Shown here: positions 1-7,018 of the stretch, in pieces
Numbering within the stretch: the first letter of the stretch is position 1
Layout: the number at the start of each line of letters is the position of its first letter
Assembly (NCBI RefSeq): GCF_003427025.1
Contig: NZ_QVAI01000004.1
Location: 310,001 to 374,000, forward strand
DNA: 64,000 bases
From: Jiangella endophytica
GTDB taxonomy: Bacteria; Actinomycetota; Actinomycetes; Jiangellales; Jiangellaceae
Reading direction: 5' to 3'
Position numbers and translations under genes: made by a program
The notes under the pieces: model-generated
Told to the model about the DNA's origin: nothing
Database searches by the model: none
Seen by the model: the letters and a program-made list of their open reading frames with translations, nothing else

Positions 1-1064
1 GCGGCCTGCTCGCCCAGCCGCACCCACGAGCCGGGGCGGCGGCCCGGCGGCGTCAGCCGGACGTCGAGCCGGTCGCCGCCGCCGTACCAGATCTCCAGCT
101 CGTTCGGGGTCGGGTCGCCGCGCCGGGTCCGGAACGTCAGCGTCCGGGACGCTCCGGGCGCGACCGTGCCGGCGGCGTGCGTCCGGGCGCGGTAGTAGTT
201 GCCGGCGCTCTGCACGACCAGCCGGCCCGGCCCGGCGGCGAGCAGCTCGTCGAGGGCCAGCTCCACCAGCGTGCGGCCGTCGTGCGGCCCGCCGTGCCGC
301 CCGACGCTGAGATTCACCACCCAGGGCCGGCCGGCCGCGGCGCGGCGGATGAAGTCGACCGCCTCGAGCAGCCGCACGGAGTCGCCGAGGGTCGCCGTTC
401 CCCCGGTCCCGCGGTCGGCCAGGTGCACGAACACCAGGGTCGCCGCCGGCGCCACACCGGCACTGCCCGCGGCGATGGCCGCGACGTGCGTCCCGTGCGA
501 GCCGCCGCCGCGGTCCGCGTCGGCCGGGTGGTAGCCCAGCGCGCGGTACGGGTCGCCGCGACGCAGCGCCGCGTCGATGGCCGCGCGGTCGTGCACGCGC
601 CCGTAGCCGTACGGCGCCGGCCTCGGCCCGGACTTCTCGCGCTGGTCCCAGAGGGCGAGCACGCGGGTGCGTCCGGCGGCGTCGCGGAAGGCCGGGTGAT
701 CGACGTCCAGGCCCCAGTCGACCACCCCGACGACGACCCCGGCGCCGGTCAGGCCGGCGCGGTCCAGGACCGGCGGCCGCCGGACGTCCGCCGGTCCTGG
801 ACCCGGCCGGTCGTCGGCCGGCACCGCGGCCGCCGGGTCCGGGCCGTACCGCCGCGAGGCCTTGAGGCTGCGCACGGCCGGGTGCCGGCGGACCGCCGGG
901 ACCAGGCCGGCGGCCAGCCGGCAGGTGGCGATCCGGCCGAACCGGGCGACCAGCCGCACGCCCGGAACGACGGCCCGGACGTCGCGCAGCCGGACGATCG
1001 CCTCGATCTCGCGCTCCGGTGCCGCCCGTTCCGCGCGCAGCAACTGCCACAGCGCCGGGTCCAT
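1..1064 (-). CDS. Subtilisin-like S8 serine peptidase, C-terminus outside window
   Basis: Serine endopeptidase of the subtilase family, reading off the left edge. Visible: an N-terminal part (about residues 20-75) resembling an I9-type propeptide and ending in VRSLKAS; the catalytic Asp in VVDWGLD (D116); and the catalytic His in GSHGTHVA (H190). A VNLSVG motif follows. The catalytic Ser lies outside the window. There is no signal peptide or membrane segment at the ATG start, so the enzyme is probably intracellular, unlike most actinobacterial subtilases. It is the last visible gene of a five-gene minus-strand operon, 16 bases after the acidic Ig-like protein gene. The family call is firm; the target is unknown. 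A regulated protease acting on its operon partners is one possibility. Confidence 0.9.
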   Translation of the reverse strand, partial: MDPALWQLLRAERAAPEREIEAIVRLRDVRAVVPGVRLVARFGRIATCRLAAGLVPAVRRHPAVRSLKASRRYGPDPAAAVPADDRPGPGPADVRRPPVLDRAGLTGAGVVVGVVDWGLDVDHPAFRDAAGRTRVLALWDQREKSGPRPAPYGYGRVHDRAAIDAALRRGDPYRALGYHPADADRGGGSHGTHVAAIAAGSAGVAPAATLVFVHLADRGTGGTATLGDSVRLLEAVDFIRRAAAGRPWVVNLSVGRHGGPHDGRTLVELALDELLAAGPGRLVVQSAGNYYRARTHAAGTVAPGASRTLTFRTRRGDPTPNELEIWYGGGDRLDVRLTPPGRRPGSWVRLGEQA

Positions 1065-1080
1065 CGAACGTCCTCGCCGA

Positions 1081-1905
1081 TCACTTCACGATGACCGGGA
1101 ACCGCTTCACCGCGACACCTTCGGCCGACACGCTGAGGATCGCCGTCCCGGCCTTCCCGGTGGTGACCATGCCGCGCTCGACCTTGGCGACCTGGTCATC
1201 GGTGCTCGTCCAGGTGACGGCCCGCTCGAGCACCTTCCCCTGCGGCGTGACGATCTGCGCGCTGAGCCGCTGGGTGGTGTTGGCCGCCAGCTCCGACGGC
1301 ACGTTGGCGAGGATGGACGCCTTGCCGCGCCACTCGCCGACGGCGACGATGCCGAGCACCGCCGCGCCGCCGATGACCCGCGGGTCCGCGACGAACGACT
1401 CCAGCCCGCGGCCCCGGCGCTGCGGAGCCAGCAACAGCAGCGGCGCGAACCGCAGCGCCGCTCGCGCGTAGACGTTCTCCGGCTGGGCGAAGGACTCCAT
1501 CAACTGGTTGACCGCGAGGCCGGCGACCGCGGCGTACTCGGAGCGGTTCATCCTCCTCCTCTGCAGGGCCAGCTCGCGGCGCAGGCTGTCGTGCGCCAGC
1601 TGCGTGTCCAGGCCGGCGCCGCGGACCGCGGGGGCCGGCCGGGCGGGGGCCGGCGCGGTCAGCGGGCGAGGGCGCACCGCCGAGGGACGGGCCCGCAGCT
1701 GCGCCTGCCGGCGCACGGCCGCCTGTCGGCGAGCGAGGGTGAGCTGCCGGGCCTGGTAGCGGCGCCGGCGCGCGTCACGCGACTCCTCGCTCTCGCCCTC
1801 GTCGCTCTCGCCCTCGTCCCACTCCAGGTCGCCCTCGGAGTCGTACAGCTCGCCCTCGTCGTACTCCGCGTCGGAGTCGAGGTCTTCCGGCCACATCGTG
1901 CTCAC
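1081..1905 (-). CDS. Acidic protein with C-terminal Ig-like (BIG2-type) domain
   Basis: Function unknown. The 274-residue protein has three parts: a strongly acidic head rich in Asp, Glu and Ser (about residues 5-45); an Arg/Gln/Ala-rich middle (about 47-110) likely to be helical; and a C-terminal segment (about 190-274) that reads like a bacterial Ig-like domain, with AVTWTSTDD and GTAILSVSAEG strands. No signal peptide is seen. The GTG start at 1905 is chosen because AAGGAG lies just upstream and GTGA overlaps the previous gene's stop; an ATG three codons later is the alternative. It lies between the cysteine-motif gene and the subtilase gene. It could be a scaffold or a protease substrate, which is inference only. 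Confidence 0.8.
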   Translation of the reverse strand: MSTMWPEDLDSDAEYDEGELYDSEGDLEWDEGESDEGESEESRDARRRRYQARQLTLARRQAAVRRQAQLRARPSAVRPRPLTAPAPARPAPAVRGAGLDTQLAHDSLRRELALQRRRMNRSEYAAVAGLAVNQLMESFAQPENVYARAALRFAPLLLLAPQRRGRGLESFVADPRVIGGAAVLGIVAVGEWRGKASILANVPSELAANTTQRLSAQIVTPQGKVLERAVTWTSTDDQVAKVERGMVTTGKAGTAILSVSAEGVAVKRFPVIVK

Positions 1906-2294
1906 GATCGCACTCCTTCCTGTGCTGCTCGGCCGTCCGGGACGACCGAGGCGTGCGCGGCCCGCCGCCGCACGGCGGGCGCGACGTACTCGGCGTAGAG
2001 CTCGCGGTCGGGGTCGCTCCAGCCCGAGCCGCCACGGCCGGCGCAGACCGGGCAGCCGGGGTCCTGGCCCCAGCACACACAGGCGCCCAGCGCCGCGGCC
2101 AGCACGGCCGGCAACTCGTCCATCCCGTCGGCCGGCGCCGGTCCCGGCTGCACCACGGTCACCGGCTGCGAGCCGGCGGGTTCCGTGGCCAGCCGGTCGA
2201 GCAGCTGCTCCAGGACGCGGTCGGCGAACCCGCGCGGGTCCGGCAGCGCCTGGAACAACAGCGTCTCCAGTTGTTGCAACTCGTTGTGGCTCAT
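1902..2294 (-). CDS. Small protein with CxC/CPVCxGxG cysteine motif
   Basis: Unrecognised 130-residue protein. The N-terminal half (MSHNELQQLETLLFQALPD onward) looks helical. The middle carries CVCWGQDPGCPVCAGRGG, four cysteines spaced like a small zinc ribbon or a DnaJ-type CxxCxGxG finger. There is no signal peptide. It overlaps both neighbours by four bases (ATGA with the gene before, GTGA with the gene after), so translation is probably coupled within the operon. A metal-binding adaptor is plausible from the cysteines, but no family name can be given. Confidence 0.8.
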   Translation of the reverse strand: MSHNELQQLETLLFQALPDPRGFADRVLEQLLDRLATEPAGSQPVTVVQPGPAPADGMDELPAVLAAALGACVCWGQDPGCPVCAGRGGSGWSDPDRELYAEYVAPAVRRRAAHASVVPDGRAAQEGVRS

Positions 2295-3088
2295 GGCCAG
2301 CTCACCGCCTCGGTCAGTTCGGCGTTGTCGGCGTCCACCAGGGCCGTGTAGAGGGCCTCGTCGCCCCCGCTCCAGCCGGTGGCTTCCTCGGCGTCGCCGT
2401 TGCCGCCCAGGTACATCAGCTCGTCGGCGTCGGCGGCGGCGCGCCCGAACACCGAGCTCAGCAGGCTCATCAGCGCCGCCACCGGCACGCCGTCGACCGT
2501 GGTCCGGCCGTGCCTGCCCAGCGCCAGCGCGAGCAGCCCCTTGGCCACGGTGGGGTGCTGGGAGAGATAGGCGGCCTGGGCCGCGGCCGGCGACCCGCCT
2601 GCCGCGGCGGGTTCCGGCGGCGGAGGCGGCGTCTCCGGCGGCGCGGCCGGCGGTACTGATGGTGGTGGTGCCGCGGCTGGTGGTGCCGCGGCTGGTGGCG
2701 CCGCGGGCCGTGCCGTGGCGGACGGCGGCGCCGTCCGGGCTCGCGGCAGTGAGCGCGCGGCGACCGAGCCCAGCTGGGTGCCGACGGCGGTGCCCAGCGG
2801 TCCGCCGATCGCGGTGCCGGCCGCCCCGGCGGCCACCGGCAGCACCTTGCCGGCGATCTGCGCGAACGCCGGATCGGCCACCAGCCGCCCGGCGCCGCTG
2901 CCCAGCTGGCGCAGTGCCTTGCCGAACCCGAACGCCTCGGCCGGGCTCAGCTCGTCCAGCACGTCGGCGACGGCCAGCTCCAGATCCTCGGGAGCTGCGG
3001 CGGCGTAATCGTCCGACAGCACCTCGGCCAGCGCCTCGCCGAGCACGTCGGCGTCCACCCAGTCGAGGTCGTGTGCGTCGATGCTCAT
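2291..3088 (-). CDS. Gly/Ala-rich hydrophobic and Pro-rich protein of unknown function
   Basis: Unrecognised 265-residue protein with four zones. Residues 1-55 are acidic. About 56-115 form a Gly/Ala-rich, mildly hydrophobic stretch containing AGAAGTAIGGPLGTAVG, the type of sequence that can insert in membranes or pack as glycine-zipper helices. About 116-170 are a Pro/Ala/Thr linker. A C-terminal region (about 171-265) contains TVAKGLLALALGRHG. There is no signal peptide. It overlaps the genes on both sides by four bases. Its position between a receiver-like gene and a protease operon could mean a regulated membrane-active or scaffold protein. This is inference; no homologue is named. Confidence 0.8.
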   Translation of the reverse strand: MSIDAHDLDWVDADVLGEALAEVLSDDYAAAAPEDLELAVADVLDELSPAEAFGFGKALRQLGSGAGRLVADPAFAQIAGKVLPVAAGAAGTAIGGPLGTAVGTQLGSVAARSLPRARTAPPSATARPAAPPAAAPPAAAPPPSVPPAAPPETPPPPPEPAAAGGSPAAAQAAYLSQHPTVAKGLLALALGRHGRTTVDGVPVAALMSLLSSVFGRAAADADELMYLGGNGDAEEATGWSGGDEALYTALVDADNAELTEAVSWP

Positions 3089-3456
3089 CGATTCCCCCAG
3101 GCGGTGTTGTCCTCGACGACGCTGCGGATCGCGGCCGCGATGGCGCCGGGCGACGCCGCGGTCATCGGCTCGAGGTCCGGCCGGAGCCGGTAGACCGCGC
3201 CGCGGCCGGCTTCGACGTCGACGCAGACGACGCCGAGGCGCGGGTACTCGTCGAGCAGCCGCTCGGCGACCGCCGGGATCGCGCCGCGGTGCATCGCGAC
3301 CACCACGACGTCGGCGCGGCCCGCCTCGAGCATCAGCGCGACCTCGCCGGACGTGACCGCGACCAGGATGAGGTCCGGCTGGCCGGACAGGCCCTCCTCG
3401 ACCAGCCGGTGCAGCTCCGCGGGCGCCTCGCCCAGCGCGATCCGGATCCGCCGCAT
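3085..3456 (-). CDS. Stand-alone receiver-like (pseudo-receiver) protein
   Basis: A 123-residue protein with the length and alternating strand/helix pattern of a response-regulator receiver domain (IRIALGEAPAELHRLVEEGL, then ADVVVVAMHRGA, then LGVVCVDV). The residue that should be the phosphorylated Asp at the end of the third strand is not acidic (VVVAMH instead of the usual LLD), and the N-terminal acidic pair is missing. It is therefore unlikely to be phosphorylated in the usual way. It is the first gene of the operon. A likely -10 box TAGCGT ends seven bases before its ATG, so the mRNA may be leaderless. Its role may be as an adaptor. Confidence 0.75.
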   Translation of the reverse strand: MRRIRIALGEAPAELHRLVEEGLSGQPDLILVAVTSGEVALMLEAGRADVVVVAMHRGAIPAVAERLLDEYPRLGVVCVDVEAGRGAVYRLRPDLEPMTAASPGAIAAAIRSVVEDNTAWGNR

Positions 3457-3463
3457 GGCCTCG

Positions 3464-3469
3464 ACGCTA
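3464..3469 (-). promoter_or_regulatory. -10 box of a leaderless promoter for the subtilase operon
   Basis: On the minus strand the sequence TAGCGT is followed by seven bases and then the ATG at 3456. This spacing would start the transcript at or beside the start codon, the usual leaderless layout in actinobacteria. There is no good ribosome binding site. The -35 region falls beside the GGTCC/GGACC repeat cluster. Confidence 0.5.
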
Positions 3470-3493
3470 GAGCCGCGGCGAGCCGTCCCGACA

Positions 3494-3606
3494 GGACCAG
3501 CCCGGGCCCGGATTCGGCCGTGGCGGGTACTGGTCCGAGGACCCGGACACGGTGCCGGTCCGGGTACCAGGACCCGGGCCCGGTCCCTCGGACCGGCCCT
3601 AGGACC
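3494..3606. repeat. Cluster of GGTCC/GGACC short inverted repeats
   Basis: Several GGTCC-GGACC pairs are packed between the LuxR-type gene and the operon promoter: 3532-3543 (two-base spacer), 3557-3574 (eight-base spacer), 3582-3594 (three-base spacer), single GGACC at 3494 and 3602, and two copies of CCCGGGCCCGG. The cluster could be a multi-site operator for a regulator of the downstream operon, or a folding terminator for the LuxR gene, whose stop codon lies inside it. Confidence 0.45.
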
Positions 3607-4288
3607 GGGCGACCTCGCCCGGCCGCGACGCCGCCGCGACCAGCGTGGACAGCCCTGGGACGCGGGCGGACCGGAGCCTCGCGGCCGCCTCGCTGCGGTG
3701 CCGGACGCGCAGCTTCTCCAGCACGTTGTGCACGTGGTTCTTCACCGTCCGCACCTCGATGCCGAGCCGCCGCCCGATCTCCTTGTTGGTCAGGCCCTGC
3801 TCGATGAGCACCAGCACCTCACGCTCGCGGGAGGTCAGCCGGCCGTCGTCGGCGGGTTCACGGGCATGGGTGGCCTCGGCGAACACGTGCCGCACGAGAG
3901 CGCCGACGACGCTCGGCGGGCACACCGTCTCGCCACGCGCGACACCTTCGACGGTCGCCTCCAGGTCGTGCAGCGTGCCGGTGCGCAGCACGATGCCGGC
4001 GACGCCGGTCTGCGCGCAGGCGAGCGCGTCGTCGCCGTCGTCGGGGACGGCGATCGCGACGACCCGGGCGTCCGGCAGGGCGGTCCGGACCGCACGCAGC
4101 ACCTGCAGCCCGTCCACCGACCCCAGGTGCACGAGGACCACGCTGGAGCGCGGATCGTGCGGCAGCAGCACCGTCGCGGCGACATCGGCGGCGGTGTGGA
4201 CGTCGCCGGTCCACGCCTGGCCACGCAGCTGGGCGGCCAGCGCGTCGCGGGACAGCGTGGTGTCGTCGACCAGGATCACAGACGTCAT
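3599..4288 (-). CDS. LuxR/NarL-type response regulator with degenerate receiver
   Basis: DNA-binding regulator of 229 residues. Residues 1-120 are a receiver domain starting VILVDDTTLSRDAL, so the acidic pair is present. The phospho-acceptor position is His (VVLVHLGSVDG) where Asp is expected. Residues about 150-215 are a LuxR helix-turn-helix with LTSREREVLVLIEQGLTNKE and EVRTVKNHVHN. It lies directly upstream of, and on the same strand as, the protease operon, which also begins with a receiver-like protein lacking the Asp. It may bind the repeat cluster at its own 3' end. Regulation without phosphorylation, or by protein contact, is likely. Confidence 0.88.
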   Translation of the reverse strand: MTSVILVDDTTLSRDALAAQLRGQAWTGDVHTAADVAATVLLPHDPRSSVVLVHLGSVDGLQVLRAVRTALPDARVVAIAVPDDGDDALACAQTGVAGIVLRTGTLHDLEATVEGVARGETVCPPSVVGALVRHVFAEATHAREPADDGRLTSREREVLVLIEQGLTNKEIGRRLGIEVRTVKNHVHNVLEKLRVRHRSEAAARLRSARVPGLSTLVAAASRPGEVARS

Positions 4289-4384
4289 CGCACCGCCCCC
4301 GTGCCGTCCACTCTGTCCCCGGCCGCGGGCGCCGTCAAGATCGGCCGGTCCATCATCGCGGGACCGCCGGTCGCGGGATGAGCC

Positions 4385-5074
4385 TCAGCAGCAGTCGCAG
4401 CCGGGGCCGCAGCCGTCGGCCTCCGGATCGCGCAGCAGCGTGCCCGCCGTCGTCGCGCAGGCGTCGCCGCGCCAGGCCTCGATCCCCTCGCGGACGGCGA
4501 ACCCGGCGATGACCAGCGCCGCCAGCGGGTCGGCCCACCACCAGCCGAGGGCGGAGTTCAGCACCAGCCCGGCCAGCAGCACCGCCGAGAGATAGCTGCA
4601 GATCAGCGTCTGCTTGGAGTCGGCGACGACCGCGGACGAGCCCAGCTCGCGCCCGGTCCGCCGTTCCAGGAACGACAACCCCGGCATGACCGCCAGGCTC
4701 ACCGCCGCCAGCACGATGCCGACGGTACTGTGCTCCGGTTCCTCGGCACCGGCCAGCGCCCGGACCGCCTCGAACCCGACGTACGCCGCCAGCGCGAAGA
4801 ACGAGAACGCGACGATGCGCAGCGCCGTGCGCTCGCGTGTCTCGTGGTCGCGGCCCGCGAACTGCCAGGCGATGGCGGCGGCCGACACCACCTCGACGAC
4901 GGAGTCCAGCCCGAACCCGATCAGCGCGGCCGACGATGCCGCGGCCCCGGCCGAGATCGCGACGACCGCCTCGACCACGTTGTAGCCGATGGTGGTCGCG
5001 ACGATCAGCCGGACGCGGCGGCGCAGGACGTCGCGCCGGCGCGGATCGGTCAGCGGCGTGATGGGCAAGCTCAT
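4385..5074 (-). CDS. CDF-family heavy-metal cation transporter
   Basis: Membrane efflux protein of the cation diffusion facilitator family, 229 residues with about six hydrophobic helices. Candidate metal-site residues are the Asp in ALIGFGLDSVVEV (helix 2) and in VVADSKQT (helix 5). It ends in CGPGCDCC and lacks the usual cytoplasmic CDF dimerisation domain, so it is short for the family. The ATG at 5074 overlaps the stop of the upstream CmtR-type sensor gene (ATGA), so the two are an operon and this transporter is probably induced by the metal that the sensor binds (Cd or Pb, perhaps Zn). The Cys-rich tail may pass metal to the pore. Confidence 0.88.
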   Translation of the reverse strand: MSLPITPLTDPRRRDVLRRRVRLIVATTIGYNVVEAVVAISAGAAASSAALIGFGLDSVVEVVSAAAIAWQFAGRDHETRERTALRIVAFSFFALAAYVGFEAVRALAGAEEPEHSTVGIVLAAVSLAVMPGLSFLERRTGRELGSSAVVADSKQTLICSYLSAVLLAGLVLNSALGWWWADPLAALVIAGFAVREGIEAWRGDACATTAGTLLRDPEADGCGPGCDCC

Positions 5075-5403
5075 CGGCAGGAACACCCCTCGGGTCCGCA
5101 GCAGCCGGGATCGACCACCAGCACCAGCTCGAGCAGCTCGCCCAGCGCCCGGCCGAGATGCGCGTCGGCCAGCCGGTAGCGGGTCCGCCGGCCCTCCGGC
5201 TCGGCCTGCACCAGCCCGCAGCCGCGCAGGCAGCTGAGCTGGTTCGACATCACCTGCCGGGACACCGCCAGCTCGGCGGCCAGGTCGGACGGGAACGCCG
5301 GCGCCTCGCGCAACGCGAGCAGGATCCGCGCCCTCGTGCCATCGGACAGCGCGTACCCGAGGCGGGCCAGCGCGTCGGTGTGCGACGCCGTCACCGTGGT
5401 CAT
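5071..5403 (-). CDS. cmtR: ArsR/SmtB-family metal sensor, CmtR type
   Basis: Winged-helix repressor of 110 residues that should release DNA when it binds a soft metal. It has the CmtR signature in the recognition region, LSCLRGCGLV, supplying the two cysteines known to bind Cd(II)/Pb(II) in Mycobacterium tuberculosis CmtR. The rest of the fold (RYRLADAHLGRALGELLELV) matches my memory of that protein closely. The C-terminus, CCGPEGCSCR, adds four more cysteines, and CmtR uses a third C-terminal Cys. ATG 5403 is chosen over earlier starts because a perfect palindrome lies just upstream. It is co-transcribed with the CDF gene. Confidence 0.88.
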   Translation of the reverse strand: MTTVTASHTDALARLGYALSDGTRARILLALREAPAFPSDLAAELAVSRQVMSNQLSCLRGCGLVQAEPEGRRTRYRLADAHLGRALGELLELVLVVDPGCCGPEGCSCR

Positions 5404-5412
5404 GCAACGGAC

Positions 5413-5432
5413 AGTACAGCAAATGCTGTACT
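5413..5432 (-). promoter_or_regulatory. Operator palindrome of the CmtR-type sensor
   Basis: A perfect inverted repeat, AGTACAGCA and TGCTGTACT separated by two bases, ends ten bases before the sensor's start codon. On the minus strand TGTACT inside it can serve as the -10 box, so a bound repressor would block the polymerase. The transcript leader would be very short. It fits an ArsR-family autoregulatory site. Confidence 0.7.
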
Positions 5433-5608
5433 CACGGAACCCTGCCCCGGCGGTCGCCGACGCCCGCGGATCCGGCATCCGCCGGACGTCCGGGCTGCCT
5501 CCGATCGTGCGCGTCGACGGCGGCGCCGGCGCCCCGGCTGGCTGTTCCCGCGCTTCCCAGTCCCCCGACGGCTACCGGGCCTGCGGCCACGGCCTTCGGA
5601 GATCGGCG

Positions 5609-6916
5609 TCAGGCTTCGCGGCCGGCCGCCACCGTCTGCCCCAGCTGCAGCAGCTCCGGTTCCGCCTCGACCCCGCAGCACCCGCCGCCGCCGTCGTCGT
5701 AGCCGCCCGAGCCGCCGCAGACGCCGGACTCGGGCAGCACCAGCTCGACCCGCCCGGCCGCGGCGTGGTCGCCGGCGAACGCGGCCGCGATGCTGCGGAC
5801 CTGCTCGTATCCGGTGAGTGCGAGGAAGGTCGGAGCGCGCCCGTAGCTCTTCATGCCGGCCAGGTAGACGCCGGGCTCCGGGTGGGTGAGCTCGCGGACG
5901 CCGTGGGGCGGGACGCTGCCGCACGAGTGAACGTTCGGGTCGATGAGTGGCGCCAGCCGGACCGGCGCCTGCAGGGTCGGGTCCAGCTCCAGGCGCAACT
6001 CGGACAGCCAGCCGAGGTCGGGCCGGAGGCCGGTCAGCGCGATGACGTGGTCGACGGCGCCGACCGTGCGGCCGTCCTCGGCGACCAGCGTCAGCCGGCC
6101 GTCCGGCTCGGCCTGGACGGCCGCCGTGCGGAACCCCGTCACCACCCGGACCCCGCCCGCCTCGACCGCGGCCCGCGCCCGCCGCCCGAGCCGCCCGCGA
6201 GCCGGCAGCTCATCGGCGTCTCCCCCGCCGAACGTGTCACCGATGCCACCGCGCCGCAGAATCCACGTCACCGTTGTGTCACTGTTCTGCCTGGTCAGGG
6301 ACACGAGGGCGGTGAGGGCGGAATGTCCGCTCCCGGCGACGACGACGTGCCGTCCGGGAGCCCCGTCGGGGATGCGGTAGCCGATCCGGCCCGCCTCGGC
6401 GGCGGCCCGCTCGCCCAGCGCGGGCAGGCCGTCGCCGCCCAGCGGGTTGGGTCGCACCCAGGTGCCGGTCGCGTCGACGAGGCCTCGGGCGCGCACCCGC
6501 TGCTCCCGGCCGTCGGCGTGGCGGACATGGACGGTGAGCGGCTCGCGGTCGCGGCCGTCGTCGACCACGCGGTCCCGGCCGCGCCTGGCGGCGCCGACGA
6601 CCTCGACGCCGGTGCGGACCCGGTCGCCCAGCGCCCGCGCCAAGGGCGCGAGATAGTCGCGGACCCACGCGGCGCCGGTGGGGTACACGTCGGACGGCGG
6701 CGGGGTCCAGCCGGTCGGCTCCAGCAGGCGCCGGGCCGCCGGTGCGATCAGCTCCGGCCAGGCGGAGAACAACCGGACGTGCCCCCACTCGGCGACCGCC
6801 GCGCCCGCCGTCGCCCCACGCTCGAACACCACGACCTCGAGGCCGCGTTCGGCGAGTTCCGCCGCGGCCGCCAGCCCCACCGGGCCGCCACCGGCCACCA
6901 CCACGGGATCCGTCAT
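5609..6916 (-). CDS. ArsO-like FAD/NAD(P)-dependent monooxygenase
   Basis: Two-dinucleotide-binding-domain flavoprotein of 435 residues. The FAD site is GGGPVGLAAAAELAERG at the N-terminus; a second Rossmann motif, VVAGSGHSALTAL, should bind NAD(P)H. The tail carries CGGSGG and GGGGCC, a cysteine group that could hold As(III). It is divergent from an ArsR-GNAT fusion across three operator-like palindromes, so it belongs to an arsenic module. Related flavin monooxygenases called ArsO are known from actinobacterial ars operons, though their reaction is not settled. No arsenite pump or arsenate reductase gene is nearby, which is unusual. Oxidation of an organoarsenical is an alternative role. 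Confidence 0.8.
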   Translation of the reverse strand: MTDPVVVAGGGPVGLAAAAELAERGLEVVVFERGATAGAAVAEWGHVRLFSAWPELIAPAARRLLEPTGWTPPPSDVYPTGAAWVRDYLAPLARALGDRVRTGVEVVGAARRGRDRVVDDGRDREPLTVHVRHADGREQRVRARGLVDATGTWVRPNPLGGDGLPALGERAAAEAGRIGYRIPDGAPGRHVVVAGSGHSALTALVSLTRQNSDTTVTWILRRGGIGDTFGGGDADELPARGRLGRRARAAVEAGGVRVVTGFRTAAVQAEPDGRLTLVAEDGRTVGAVDHVIALTGLRPDLGWLSELRLELDPTLQAPVRLAPLIDPNVHSCGSVPPHGVRELTHPEPGVYLAGMKSYGRAPTFLALTGYEQVRSIAAAFAGDHAAAGRVELVLPESGVCGGSGGYDDGGGGCCGVEAEPELLQLGQTVAAGREA

Positions 6917-6930
6917 GAGCCACTCACTTT

Positions 6931-7011
6931 CATCGAAGACCGTCGATGGAACGACCCTGACTCTATCGACACGCGTCGATCATCGCAACCATCGATCCAT
7001 GTCGATAGACT
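6931..7011. promoter_or_regulatory. Three ArsR-type operator palindromes with leaderless -10
   Basis: Three inverted repeats with ATCGA/TCGAT half-sites occupy the divergent intergenic space: 6931-6948 (CATCGA, six-base spacer, TCGATG), 6965-6980 (ATCGAC, four-base spacer, GTCGAT) and 6991-7006 (ATCGA, six-base spacer, TCGAT). The last overlaps a -10 box TAGACT (7006-7011) that ends seven bases before the ATG at 7019, so the fusion gene is probably leaderless and autoregulated. The site nearest 6916 would control the flavoprotein gene. Confidence 0.7.
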
Positions 7012-7018
7012 GCCTGGC

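Noticed and set aside
177..1094. A 305-codon plus-strand frame at the left edge.
   Set aside because: It is the complement of the subtilase gene, whose catalytic motifs are unmistakable on the minus strand.
3598..3603. CCTAGG as another GntR-type site.
   Set aside because: It lies in the GGACC repeat cluster with no flanking symmetry of the regulon type and is 21 kb from the regulator.
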